Assembly (NCBI GenBank): GCA_965153455.1
Contig: OZ234495.1
Span: forward strand, 3,596,001 to 3,660,000
Origin: Sphagnum compactum
Lineage: Eukaryota > Bryophyta > Sphagnopsida > Sphagnales
Direction of reading: 5' to 3'
Length of the DNA stretch: 64,000 nucleotides
This document shows, piece by piece, positions 24,578-36,398 of this stretch (position 1 is the stretch's first letter; every line of letters begins with the position of its first letter). The position numbers and the translations under genes were made by a program. The notes under the pieces are model-generated. The model did no database searches and was not told where the DNA came from. It worked only from the letters and a program-made list of their open reading frames with translations.

Positions 24578-25032
24578 TGGGTATATCTGCAGTCCAGAAG
24601 CAGCAAGAAAAACTGCAGAATGGGGCTCAGCTACCAGGCTGTGACATTGCTCAGAACAGTGACCTTGGTGGTGCAGAAAGTGGTACTTGTGGTATTAAGG
24701 CCATCATCACTCAAAGAAAACCACAGGGACTAGGTGGGTTGTTGGGAGACCCTCCCAAGGATGTTCTGCAAACTGATGCTTCTGCTGTCTGGCACAAGGC
24801 CAGCTGGTAAGTTTAACTCCTTGATAAGCCTGTGTTCTAGTTCATTTCTTTCTATTCACCTCATTGTTATGCTTTTCAGTTGGCATCATAATTACGACAG
24901 GATATGCTTTTGCTTGGATCTCTCATGACATGTTTCTCATTGATTATATGTCTCAGGTATGAGCTGACAAATGGCGGTGAAATGATCAATCTGATCATGT
25001 CACATAGCATTCACTTCAATAATCATCTGTAG
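24578..25032 (+). CDS. Unassigned exon-like pair downstream of the SWIB gene
   Basis: A frame from an acceptor-like CCTGCAG (exon from 24578) runs to a good donor TG|GTAAGT at 24806. It joins in phase to an acceptor TCTCAG (exon 24957-25032) and ends in TAG. The joined C-terminus reads AVWHKASWYELTNGGEMIN and so on. I recognise no domain. A partner exon upstream (phase 1) was not found, since the SWIB gene already has its own stop at 23507. It may be the end of a separate small gene, an alternative 3' exon, or non-coding. Confidence 0.25.
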
Positions 25033-26460
25033 CAGAGTTGCTGCAATGAGTGAACATGCATCAGCTAGGTGAGGACATGTGCTCTTTCATCTTGTCTTGA
25101 TCATGACCATGGACACCTAAAGGTCCTTTTGTGCATGCCCATCTTACCAGTCGATCGCAGCTTCAATCTCACAGTGGATCTCAACAGTCTGAGTATTTTC
25201 AGGTACATGTATTTGACCAGTTGCATTGTAAAGACTTGTCTGTGGATAGAATATCTATGAATATCACTATTAGGCATATGATTTTTGCAGGCCCCTTAGT
25301 GTAGTTTTATGGGGAGTCCACTGTTTTATTATTTTGGTTGCACATGCAAATCGATAGATTTTAGGCACCAGTTTTGTATACATAGAGAGCTGAGGATTTC
25401 ATGCTGAGCTGCACCAGCTCTGGTGCTGGCATGGGGGATGACCCAGCAGACAAAGTGCTTGCACAAACAGCAGGCAAAATATCTTACACATTAAAAGAAA
25501 ATGCACAACACCATTGACAGAGTTTCTATTTTAAAGGCCCAACAATTTGACACTGGGATGTGCTAAATTGATATTCATATGACATTCTACAATTACTATT
25601 TTAAAGGCCTACACTAATGCCAGGATGTGCTACACTTATGATTGTATGGGATTCCATCCTCTTGTATGAAGTTTGGGTCCATCTCTTTGGATAAAGATAT
25701 GGATAGATTGCAATATTAGATCTTGTCCCTCTCAACTATCATGCGTAGGCAGTTCAACAAGAACAGTCTTTCTTCCAACTTTGAGAATAATCCACAATCA
25801 CTCAGGGCACTGAGCAGCAGCTTTAACTAAAACACATGGAGCCCAACAAAATAATTAAGACTAGATCCTACAAAGGAGCTGCAGCATAAAACGTGTTTCT
25901 TTTGATATAAGATAGGATCCACTCAATAAGGACAATACAGAGTAGTACATCTGTCCACTGGTGCCATGCCATCAGTTACAAATTGTCTCTTTTCCTTTAC
26001 AAAGACATATCCGTTAGCTGGCTGCATCACAGCATGCCACAGCAGGTGCAACTAGCCGTTTATATAACACTGCAATCACCAGCTTCCTGGGACAACAGAA
26101 GGCTTGCATTCCTCAAAATTATGACTGCCCCCAGGATTGCAGGCTAACTCATGTTACAATCACTTTACCCTGTACTTCTAGACTTGCCTGTCACCTGCTG
26201 TCTGCATCCACCATGCCAAAATCATGATTCAGATCTCTACAAAACACAAATAGGACATGTGTATCAGACAGCATACAAATGTGCATTACCACTTACAATG
26301 TATAACCCTTTTCTTTTTTGCTTTAGATCATTAAGTAACAGAATCAACACAGGATCTCCAAGGAGCATCAAATCAACAGATTCTCCTTTAAGATCTCCAC
26401 AGGTGACCATGTATTTGACGTGAAGAATGACTTTACGTCCATGACACTTGACCTGCACTT
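25033..26460. other. Intergenic space between convergent genes
   Basis: The SWIB gene (+) and the Raf gene (-) converge here. No coding frame with motifs is visible. The part next to 26460 is likely the 3' UTR of the Raf-like gene. A short repeated phrase, CTATTTTAAAGGCC(C/T)A, occurs at about 25527 and 25598. Confidence 0.6.
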
Positions 26461-29400
26461 TCACCTGCTGCTTGTCTCAGGTGGAGGTATGTGAAACTGA
26501 CCCTGTGCCTTGGGACGGGTTGCCACTGCCATAGTCCGCAGATCACTTGCAATCTCTGAAAAACCAGGCCTTTCTACTGGCTCTGATGCCCAACATCTTT
26601 CCATCAATAATTTCCAAGTAGGGTCACACCAGGTTGGTACTTCAGGGCGAAGAGTGTTATTGACAATTCCACCTGCACACTCATCATATATGTCATCAGT
26701 TCCTCTGCATCGGATTGGAGCACCAAGATTTCCATGATCAACATAGTCAACCCATCCATCACTCATGCCAGTGTACACCCAGCCTATCAATGTCTAAGTG
26801 TTACTGCCAACATCTGGAGCTCAAACCTAACCTATGATGGCACCATAGTGCAAATTTGCATACGGCTCCTCCCCTGTTAGAAGCTCCCACATTACTATTC
26901 CAAAGGAGAAGACATCAACCTGCACACCAACACCAACAGAAACTTGAAGGCGAGAACTACTCAATCCTGAACCGTTCCAATGACCCCACTGGCTCGTACT
27001 TAGTCAGGTTATTTATCTCAGAACATTATCTGCTAGACATTTAATCAAGCCCATTCGCTCACTTTTTCTGTCACCATGGTGCTGGTACCATTTAGCAATT
27101 CTGGTGCCATCCATGGAAGTGTTCCTCGTACACCTCCTGACACCATAGTTTGATGCTTAACTTTTGACAAACCCAGATTGCCAACCTAGAAAACAACAAT
27201 CCAAGCAACAATTCACAGTTATGCCTAGACACAAAGATCAATTGATGATCACATGATGGACTCAAAGCAACTGTGTCCATCTACTAGAGAGAAACTGCAA
27301 TCTGCATCCAAAGAAAACTCATGTCAAGTTCACAAATGCTGCAAAGTAGCCTCCATCATCAGCAATAAGCTTCACTTTATAATTACAGAAAACCCCACAA
27401 TTGTCCCTTTGCAAACAGCCAGAGTGGGTGGTGTTACCTTGCATATTGGTCTATGTGGATCTCGCATGTTCACAAGTAAGTTTTCACATTTCAAGTCAAA
27501 ATGTACAATGTTCTTGCTGTGCAGATACTCCATCCCAAAAGCAGCATCTGTTGCTATGAGCAAACGCTTCCGCCGATCAATTGTTCTGCACAAAGTCATG
27601 TTTACCACAAGAATGCAAAGATGAAAAGTTTGTTCATGGTTGACAACAAATACAGAATCCAAGGACAAAATAACCCCCATCAAAGGACAGCTCACAGATC
27701 AGCCTCATCTACGTGCTATTCATGACCACTGCAATTGCTTGCAGGATTTGCTTATGTAAAGTAAGAAGATTCACAACACATGTACCTGTCCCTTTTCTGC
27801 AAGACCTGCTTCAGAGACCCATTCACCATGTATTCAGTGACAGTTGCTAAAGTTCCCCCAGGCCCATCACGGACCACACCATAAAAAGCCACAACATTTG
27901 GATGATGCAACTGACTCAGAATGGAGGCCTCTTTCCAGAAATCTGCAATCTGCCCAGATTCCGAGAAATGCCTTCTTAGTTTTTTACTCCCCCCCCCAAA
28001 AAGACATGACATAGCAATAGGAACACCTTTCTCCAATCTGCAAGCACATCTCCAAATACTTCAAGACATAACACACAAGCCCCTCATCAAGACTGCAACT
28101 CCCATAGACCATCATGAGATTGCTTGATGTCAATGGGTATCCTCACATGACCTTTCTTTGGGTCCAAATAAGTCTCTCAGAAGAATGGCGAGGCAGGGTA
28201 TTCTCCTGACTTACCAAAATACAAGACTTGTGGCAATCCAAACTGTAGGAAAAAAAAGTAGTGTGACACTCCTAATTCAAGGAAACTCTTCATCCAATCT
28301 GAGTTCTACAGGGAGTTTGTCAGGTTTACAATGTAGGTGCAATCTACAAGGCCACATGAGGAATGGTGACCAAATCAATTATGTATCTTATACAGTCACC
28401 TTGACAGAATTGTCACAGCTTGAAGAAGCCTCCCTTCTTACCAGGCGTTCTTGCTCTGATGGTTGTCCTGCAAAGCAGCTTGCTCTGATCCGCTTGATAG
28501 CAACATCAGTGCCACGCCACTTTCCATGATACACAGTTCCAAATGTACCAGAACCCAGCTCTCGCATTTCTTCAAGGTCTGCATCTTTTATAGTCTGCAG
28601 GAACATTAAGTTTGAGCTAAGGAAATTAGAACATCCCAAAAGCATAGTGAACACAGATGCATGCAATTTATCTCATGTTTGTTCTTGTTGAAAACCCACC
28701 CATATGGGCGGCAAACATTACTGAATTACCTGCAAACCCCGAGAAATTGCTTCTGCTTCAGCATCAGAGGCAGTATTACCAAAATAGCTCTCCTTCTCCA
28801 ACTCTTCTTCCAATAAATTCACAGGTCCACGATTTTGATTCTGCCACAAAGAGAAAAGTTTTCAACAGTCCTCAACAACAAAAAGCAGTATAGCAGTGAG
28901 AAGAACAGCCTCAAAAAAGGGATACCTACCTCATTTAATGCATCCACCAAAAATTGCTGGTCTTTGACTTCAATTTTGCCAGACTTGGCATCTGGTGTGA
29001 CTTTCTCATCAGCAAGAGATTGTTGGGTGGGAACTTTGTCAAACTCTGTCTCAATGTTGGCCAAATTTTCCTCCCAGCTTTCAAACCCAAAAGTTGGTGA
29101 TGACATAAGGGGAGCTTGGAAAGTATGCATCCAAGTTCCCTTTCCATCCTCTCGTGTGTCATTCTTCATTTGCTCAATCAAAGTTGCTGACTCACTGCCA
29201 AGTGCCGAAGCCATGTCTGAGGCAAGGTGACCAGAAGCAGAGAGGTCTGATGACAACAAGCTCATCATATTCTCATGATTTTGAACCGCAGCCTCCCTCT
29301 CAAATGATCCCGTGCTCTTATTTCCTGGCCTTGTCCTTGGCAACACAACTTCCACATTGATAGCTGCTGTAGCACAAGCACTAGGTATGCAGTCAGGTAT

Positions 29401-32400
29401 TGGTGTTACAGTTGGGTACAAACAAGATGGTGGCATTTCTTCTGTCAAGGTGGTTGCAGCAGTGAATTCCTGAATTGAAGGCGTTTGGACCACATTCGAG
29501 ATCATCTTACTGGTGGGTGGAAGCATTGACTGCATTTCCCTTGTTGGCAGTGGCTTTTGCCCCTTCAGAGGAGGCCTATCGTCCAAGAGCAGATTCTGGA
29601 GACCATAGAGTGTGAGCATGACATCATCATCACTCAGGCCACCCTTCCTCTGCAGGCCGTTTGAACTGACCTGGATGCCCTTCATGGGTTCCTGCTCCAT
29701 GTCAATAATGTTATTTACACTCGGCTTGGCCTGTCCACCCATAACACCACTCTGAAGTTGCCCTGAACTCTCAAACATTCCACAGGACTGCACGCCCATC
29801 ACAACACTCTGAAGTTGCTCTGAACTCCCAAAGATTCCGCAGGACTGCACACCTGTCTCACCTTTTGCATCAACAGACCCAATGAATTCTTCCCATCGCA
29901 TATCTCCAGTGCCAACTGTAGGAGTAGGCATTTGCTTTAAACCGAGTGGTGGTGGTGGTGCTGCCCTGTCTTCCACAAGAAGAGCTTCCGAAGCTGATTG
30001 CTCATGTGGACTCAAAATGGAAGGTAGAATGTGACCACAGAGATCCAAGGAGAACAAGTTACTCCTTAAATCCTGCAGATTGTCTCCACATCTCTGCGGT
30101 GTTGCAAATCTAGTGTAGTCCCAATCCTTGGCCAGTCCTATATATGGAGGTGCATTAGAGCTGTCCATAACTGGTATACCAAGAGCTGGAGGGTAGCCTG
30201 ATAGCACATTTGACTGAGGAATACAAGGTCTTGAATGAAAATTTCTGTTTCCAGAAGGTTCAACCCAATCAACCTTCCTATGCTGGAATGGCTCTCCTGG
30301 GCTTGCAGCAATAAGGGCATCAGCATCTTCTGGTAACTGAGGATAACTTCTAGATGGTGCTTCCAAGGCACAAGTGCCCCGAATAGCTGCAAGTGTATCC
30401 TCTTCAAGGTGATCCAATTGTGACCTTCCCCTACCCACCCCTCTCACTTGTGCTCCATCCATATCATGGCCTTCTTGTTGTTGCAAACCCCAGTCTGTTC
30501 CCTTCTCCAGCTGATTTTGGTATTGTGAATGAATTGGTTTTTCAACAGGATGGAGTGCCTGATTCTGGTATTCTAATCTTGAGCTGGATTGCTGAGGATG
30601 AAAATGCCGCTGTTGCTCAGTGTACAATGCCTGGTTGCCATCCATCTGATACTGCTGTTTATGAACAGCATCCTGATACTCTTCATATACAGGAAGGCCC
30701 TCCTGAAATGGGTTTGAACCCATGTAGTGAGGAATTGGAGACCTTGTCACAGGATCTGAAATTTGACTTTGAGACAAAGTGTTCAGCTCATAGAGGCGCT
30801 GTTCATGTTGCAGCCTTTCTGAACTTACATGAGCTGGCTGCTTAAGTGGTCGCAGCAATCTCTCCTCCGGGTGAACAAGGTGATCTCCAAACTGAGGAGG
30901 AGATGGGTGGAAAGGCCTACTTGGTAGATCATTAGGGTGATGCAGTACTCCAGAGTGCGGCTGCTCCACATAATCAGCTCCATTGTAGCCTCGATGGACT
31001 TGTGACTGTTGGTGCCCTCCTGGATATCTTCCTGATTCCTGGAAGCTGATCCTTGGAGAAGATGGGTCAGACCCTATTGGAGGAGGGATTGTCTGTGCTA
31101 CCGATTGACTCACAAAACGCATGCTGAAAGCATCTTCCTGCATGTGGTTCTCAACTGGGTGGTACCCTGCTTCATTTATGGCTGGAGCTGAAAGGCTGGT
31201 CCAGAAGTATTGTTGTTGTTGCTGAAAGGTCTGTTGCTGGTCAGTTGTTGTGGGTGGGATTATTGAATCAGGAGTGGCCCTGTAAAGCTCTACCCTTCTG
31301 TTGTAGTTATCTTGCTTGAATTCCCGTGAGTACAACCATCCACCCTGTGCTGGCTGCTGTTTTTGTTGTTGAAGAACAAGACACTGCTGTGGTGGATCCA
31401 TTTGAGGCAGTGCTACATCTAGCACCTGCTGGGTGTCTGGCCTGGTCAATGGTGTTGCAATCTCCATACATTGTTGCTCTGACAGGCGTGTTAGACCCTG
31501 GGAGGCAATGCTGGGTGCCCTTGCTTCAGCCAGGTGCCAAGAGTCATCATGCAGTATCACATGTTCCTGATGATTTCCACCTTGCAGCTCTTCTTGGTGC
31601 ATTCTTGTAGGAGATTCTGGCAGCCTTCTAATAACCTCAGGGTTTCGATAGACAATCTCATGCAGTTGTGCAGTCTCCATCTGTTGCTCTGACATGCATA
31701 TTAGGCCATGAAAGGGCACATTATTGGGCACCCTTCCTTCACCCAGGCATCGCGGCTCTTTATGCAATGCATGTTCCTGGTGATTGCCAACTTGCAACCC
31801 TTCCTGGTGCAGTCTTGTAGGAGATTTTGGTGGCCTGCTAAGCTCAGGGGTTCGATAGAGAATTTCGTGCATACCTACACTAGAAGGTCCTGTACCTCGA
31901 TAACCATCCATATCTTGGTAGTTTCCATCTTGCTGGGGTACATTGTACTGGAGACTGACTACTTTAGAATGTTGCTCTGGGTAGAACTGAAAATGCATGT
32001 CTGGAATAGGCAACTGTTTTGACACTCTGGGGATGAGAGGAGGAGACACTGGAGCAGAAGTTGGGAGAGATGGGACATCTGCATTTGTGTGGATAGAGGA
32101 GACAGACAAAGGCACTGAGGACACTGGTAAAGCAACAGGTACATGTATGAGAGATGCCATATCTTGTGATATCTGGGGTGCCAAGAGTCCCACAGGAACA
32201 GATGTTGTGCTCCATAAGTCGACCATATCAAGCCCAATCAACTGCTCTAGCTGGATGGAAGTCACACCAACCCCTCCAACTTCTGAATGCTTTCTGGATC
32301 CTGTCTCTGGAACACCATTCACAGCATCCACATATCGCTGATCTGGATTCCTCTGGTCTCCCATGGAATCACTCAAGTGGGTGACATCGTACTCCACAGC

Positions 32401-32739
32401 AGGGAAAAGAAAGATACGAAGCCTTGAAAATCCATCAGACCCTTCAAGCTTGTCATACTCTTCCATCATGTTCTCAAGATCCTCATCTGATGAGACAGAA
32501 ACCAGCGCATCGAGTTCCTCATCGGGCAGCTGATATTTCAGGGTTAGAGCATGGCCATAAATCTCTGTCACTTTGAACATGAGTTCTGTGTAGCTGATGT
32601 CCCGATTCACATTAATGATCCGTGTTTCTCCCCCAACATACCTCAGTCGCCCATCTCCTGGCCTTGGTAGAATCTTCCCACCAAAGCTGCACATGAACTT
32701 CACCCGCCGATTTGTAGAATCCTCCAATGGCATAGACAT
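26461..32739 (-). CDS. PB1-domain Raf-like MAPKKK, 8 exons, 1602 aa, with NLG instead of DFG-type motif
   Basis: Minus-strand exons are 32739-28930, 28840-28730, 28594-28442, 27949-27786, 27585-27438, 27185-27063, 26919-26832 and 26672-26461. All are GT-AG and in phase. A PB1 domain lies at about 12-98 ([20 protein letters not shown]; acidic [14 protein letters not shown]). It is followed by about 1170 residues that are largely disordered and Gln/Pro/His-rich. The kinase domain starts near 1313 with [15 protein letters not shown] Lys1341, HFDLKCEN (Asp1443, Asn1448), then GNLGLSK where relatives have GDLGLSK, then GTLPWMAPE and a full C-lobe. Plant B-group Raf kinases with PB1 act early in osmotic and ABA signalling by activating SnRK2s. 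Asn1465 replaces the Mg-binding Asp, so catalysis may be weak or absent. Exon 1 holds a 69-codon and a 20-codon internal duplication. The ATG at 32739 follows an in-frame stop; an alternative upstream coding exon is described separately. Confidence 0.92.
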
Positions 32740-32750
32740 TGGATCAGAGG

Positions 32751-32819
32751 TCACTGATCCAAAATCCCCAAACCAAAAAAAAGAGAATCATAGTGAGACT
32801 TAAAGCTAAGTTTCACCAT
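32751..32819 (-). other. Short uORF (22 codons) before the Raf start, or intron sequence
   Basis: ATG at 32819-32817 opens 22 codons ending in TGA at 32753-32751, only 11 bases before the main ATG and in another frame. If the region is leader, this uORF would limit initiation at the kinase ATG. If the upstream exon model (32940-33536) is right, this sequence is instead the end of an intron, with a pyrimidine tract and CAG at 32756-32754. Confidence 0.35.
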
Positions 32820-32939
32820 GCTCACAGCTTGGGAGGTTGTTTAGTCTAGTGGTGGGATCCATGCGAGGATATTATATAAGCCTTGTTGCATTTGGATCAT
32901 TATTGAATTCAACAAAAAGCTGTAAGCTCCCCGGTAATT

Positions 32940-33536
32940 CTACTTGGACATTTTCAAATTCCTGAAATTCCATTCCCACACAGGCTGAGAGAATGTGACA
33001 GTAAAAGTGGTGTGGGGTTTGGGGTTCTGGATGGGATCATCACCTTCATCAATATTCACTACCACACTTGAATGCGGCAGCAGTGCCACTCCTTCTTCCT
33101 TAGTTGGCCTGCACTTCACTCCATCTTCTTCTTCTTCTTCTTTGTGCAATGTCATTGAATCCATTGTCCCTTCCTCACATGACATGCCTGCTGAATCATG
33201 ATACCCCACATTCATGTGATGATGGATACCCTTGTACCCTGGCAGCTTCTGGAACATGGCAGCAGTAGTAGTAGTAGTAGTAGTAATGTGTGCAACATCT
33301 GACAAGGGTGACAAGGAATACACGAAGTCCTCCTCCTCCTCACAAACCAAACTCTCCACAACTGACACTGATTCCTCCAATGCATACTGTAAATCCCCCA
33401 CTGGCTGCTGCTGCACCCCATTTTCATACAAGCCCTTCTGCACATTGTCATACAAACCCTCCTTCAAATTGTGATCCATTATTGTATTTGCATCTCCTCC
33501 AGCAGCCGCAAGTATCATTGTTTGGAGCCACCGCAT
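32940..33536 (-). CDS. 198-codon ORF upstream of the Raf gene, possible first coding exon
   Basis: An ATG at 33536 opens a frame to TAG at 32940. It is acidic and has a Thr run, His residues and Glu runs (VSVVESLVCEEEEDFVYSLS; HKEEEEEDG). No domain is recognised. It could encode the true N-terminus of the Raf-like kinase: a donor GAAG|GTGATG at 33044/33043 and an acceptor GGATCAG at 32754 would join in phase (G|TG ACC TCT GAT CCA ATG), giving about 1771 residues. Alternatively it is a separate small ORF or chance coding in a leader. The acidic, low-complexity composition suits a disordered N-terminal extension. Splicing evidence is weak either way. Confidence 0.4.
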   Translation of the reverse strand: MRWLQTMILAAAGGDANTIMDHNLKEGLYDNVQKGLYENGVQQQPVGDLQYALEESVSVVESLVCEEEEDFVYSLSPLSDVAHITTTTTTTAAMFQKLPGYKGIHHHMNVGYHDSAGMSCEEGTMDSMTLHKEEEEEDGVKCRPTKEEGVALLPHSSVVVNIDEGDDPIQNPKPHTTFTVTFSQPVWEWNFRNLKMSK

Positions 33537-36398
33537 TTACCATCATAGCTTTCACACAGATCGTGTGCTGCTGCTGGTCTTCCACAAGCACCTGGTCCAC
33601 CTCTCATCAATCCACCATTTGTGAATTCATTCATCAAAAACATATCCAAATCCTCCCACCCAAATCCCTAGGGTTATTACAAAACACACAACACGCACAC
33701 AAACACATATATACACACACAAGAATCATGCAGTCCCCAGAACTCAAACGATGTGGCAATAAACCCCACCCCAAATGTGCACCACCATGTTTAAGGCTGC
33801 CAAGCAATGAAAGCGAGAGAAACAAATCCACAAAAACCCAAAACACAAAACACACATACAAACAAACCAAACCAAACCAAACCAAATCAAATCAAACAAC
33901 CGGAAGAAAAGAGACAAAAGAATCTGACACAATTCCAAAATGTGGAATCAAACTTTTCCATTTCCAAGACTCTCCGTGTGTCTCTCTTTTGTTCCCATTG
34001 CAACCCATGAAAGTGAAACAGAACAACACAAAAAAAAAACCCAATTATCATCACAACAACAACAACAACAACAACAAAAACAAAAACTTCCTGGCCACAC
34101 CACCACCACCACCCTACTTAGTTCTGAAGCAAACCATAACAATCATGAATGAAAGAAGAAGAAGCAGCCCAAAAAAAGCTTGCAACAAATTTGGCTGAAT
34201 TTTGTGTTTTGGGTATACTTAATGCTCCAAACAAAATGACATCAAATTCTACAACAACAACAACAATAAATGCAAAGATCACAAGGCAATCAAATGGGGG
34301 AGGGTTGTGGCATGGCCTAAACAACAACAACACAACAAAAACAAACAAATATGGTAACATTTGATTAAAGCCCTTCTTCCATGCAAAAATATATGACCTA
34401 AAATTATATCCCTTCCTTGCATTCTAAAATTATATGACATAAAATTAAAAGTCCTTCCTCCATGCAAAAAATATACAACATAAAAAATAAAAGTACTTCC
34501 TGCATGTGTTTCCAAAAGAAAAGAAAAAAAACAAAAAAAAATTATTTTTTTTATTTTTTATTTTTTCTTTTTGGGGTAGGGTATGGATGAAAGTAAAAAT
34601 TTATTTAGGGCAGATGGGCAGATCACAACACCTTTTTCTAGTCTAGTGTAGTGTGCCCAAATGTGGTGGTGGGACAAATTATGAGAACTTCATTTTCATT
34701 TTATTATAGTCTCATATTATTACCTTTTGTAAAAGAACCAACTCAAGGGAATCGGTTAGCAAACACACATGCCTATTGCCATTTATATATATATATATAT
34801 AACCTTGTATATCTATTGCCAAAATTTTACATATTAGGGTAAGCATGCCCATCAATCATCACATAGTGGTCGATGATGATCAAATGCCTTGGTAGTGCAA
34901 CCCCCAAGGACACTTAGTGTAAAGTTTGAGATCTACATGAATCAAACAATCATTTTCTAGAGATATTAAATAATTATTCAACTTATTTTTATCACCTATA
35001 TACATATATATGATTTATTATTTCAAATTATTACATTTTATATTATAATTAAATTAATTATTTGAATGAAATGTATCCTATTTTTTAATTAATTAACTTA
35101 TATTTTTACCCAACAATCAATATATTGCACCTTATATTTTTATTCACGTATTTTTCTCAAAAATTTACGAATGTTCCCCCCCCCCCCAAGGAGTGCAACT
35201 CAAGGGAGTCAATTAACGAACATGGGTGCATCAAACAACATTCAAAATGAACCTTATGATTGAACATAAATATTTGTGCTTGGCTTTTTCAACATCCAAC
35301 AGGATTAATGTCTTTTGTGTTCTATTATGACGAGGGTGAGTGATGGCAAACATACCGAAAATTAATTCAACACTTTATGCAAAGGTAGGGTTTAGTGATA
35401 GGATTTGGGTTACCATCACCCATTAGACAATATACGACTAACTCTTAATGCAATGTTTTAGGGTGCATAAACATCACCTAAAACACATAGCAACAACTTT
35501 GGATTGTGAAACTAAACTCATTTATGAGCAAGCTAACCAACATTGTGTAGATTTTCCACCATTGTGAGCACACTTGGACATGTATACTCATCCCATAGTA
35601 TAAAAAACATGGATGATTTCATTTTTATTCAAAAAATTCATATATTTTTAAAGAGGTATGTCTTAGGTGACATATCTCAATCCAATCATCATTTATTAAT
35701 TTTGAATGCACATGGTTGACATGTTATTTTAAAAGCAATAGAACATGCATGATAGTTTGAATTACATATGATCACATTGGATTAATACACTTTGCATTTG
35801 CTCTATAACTCGTAGATGTATCTTGTTTTAATGTCTTTCAAAACAACGTTATAAAAAATTAAAGATTGAATTATGGTTAAAAATATAGTGAACCAAACAA
35901 GATTAATTAACCAAGAGGTGGGACAAAGCTTTGGATCAAATCACTATCTAAATAAAACGTCAAGTCATGACTTATGATTATAGGTATTTGGTCACTTAAT
36001 CCTAAGACAAAATGAAGTTTACACAATAACATTTAAGAGTAAGGAATATGAAGGTAATTGCAATTCAAATGAAGCATTTGATGGCAATTGACAATGGGGT
36101 AAACATTATATACTAGCACAAAGTTGTTGAACAAAAGAAAATAAACTTTGAAAACTATAAAAATTGAAGATGATGTTGATGATTAAGAGCAACCATAACA
36201 TTGATACTATGTGGATATGTGAAGGAGTCCTATTGCCATAGAAAAGAGAAGGCCAATAGCAAAATTAATGAGTTAATAATAAAGTTAAGTGGACTTATAA
36301 ATCTAAACCACAAGAAGTAACAATTATAAGATTGTTTAGTAAAAATTATATACATCGTGATACAACCAATGCTCCTTTTTTTCTATGCCAAATATGAA
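33537..36398. other. Raf upstream region and AT-rich intergenic DNA
   Basis: From 33.54 to about 34.6 kb the DNA is CAA/CCA-rich on the plus strand, i.e. TTG/GGT-rich as read toward the Raf gene. It has simple repeats such as (CCAAA)n near 33866-33885 and (CAA)n near 34053-34076. This is probably promoter/leader. From 34.6 to 36.4 kb it is AT-rich with a TA run near 34783-34801 and a C tract near 35177-35187. Nothing codes for a recognised protein; a long plus-strand frame here is low-complexity antisense. Confidence 0.55.
34371..34506. repeat. Degenerate ~40-bp tandem repeat
   Basis: Units start near 34371, 34409, 34449 and 34491 with CCCTTCTTCCATGCAAAAAT-like text followed by ATATGACNTAAAATTA. 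About three and a half diverged copies lie in the upstream region of the Raf-like gene. Confidence 0.65.

Noticed and set aside
28819-28929. Reading Raf exon 1 through to the stop at 28819
   Set aside because: A GAG|GTAGGT donor at 28930/28929 and an acceptor at 28841 lead directly into the conserved [11 protein letters not shown] segment. The read-through tail is hydrophobic intron sequence.
33290-34198. 302-codon plus-strand frame upstream of the Raf gene
   Set aside because: The composition is His/Asn/Gln/Thr/Lys low complexity derived from CAA/CCA repeats, overlapping the minus-strand leader. There is no domain.
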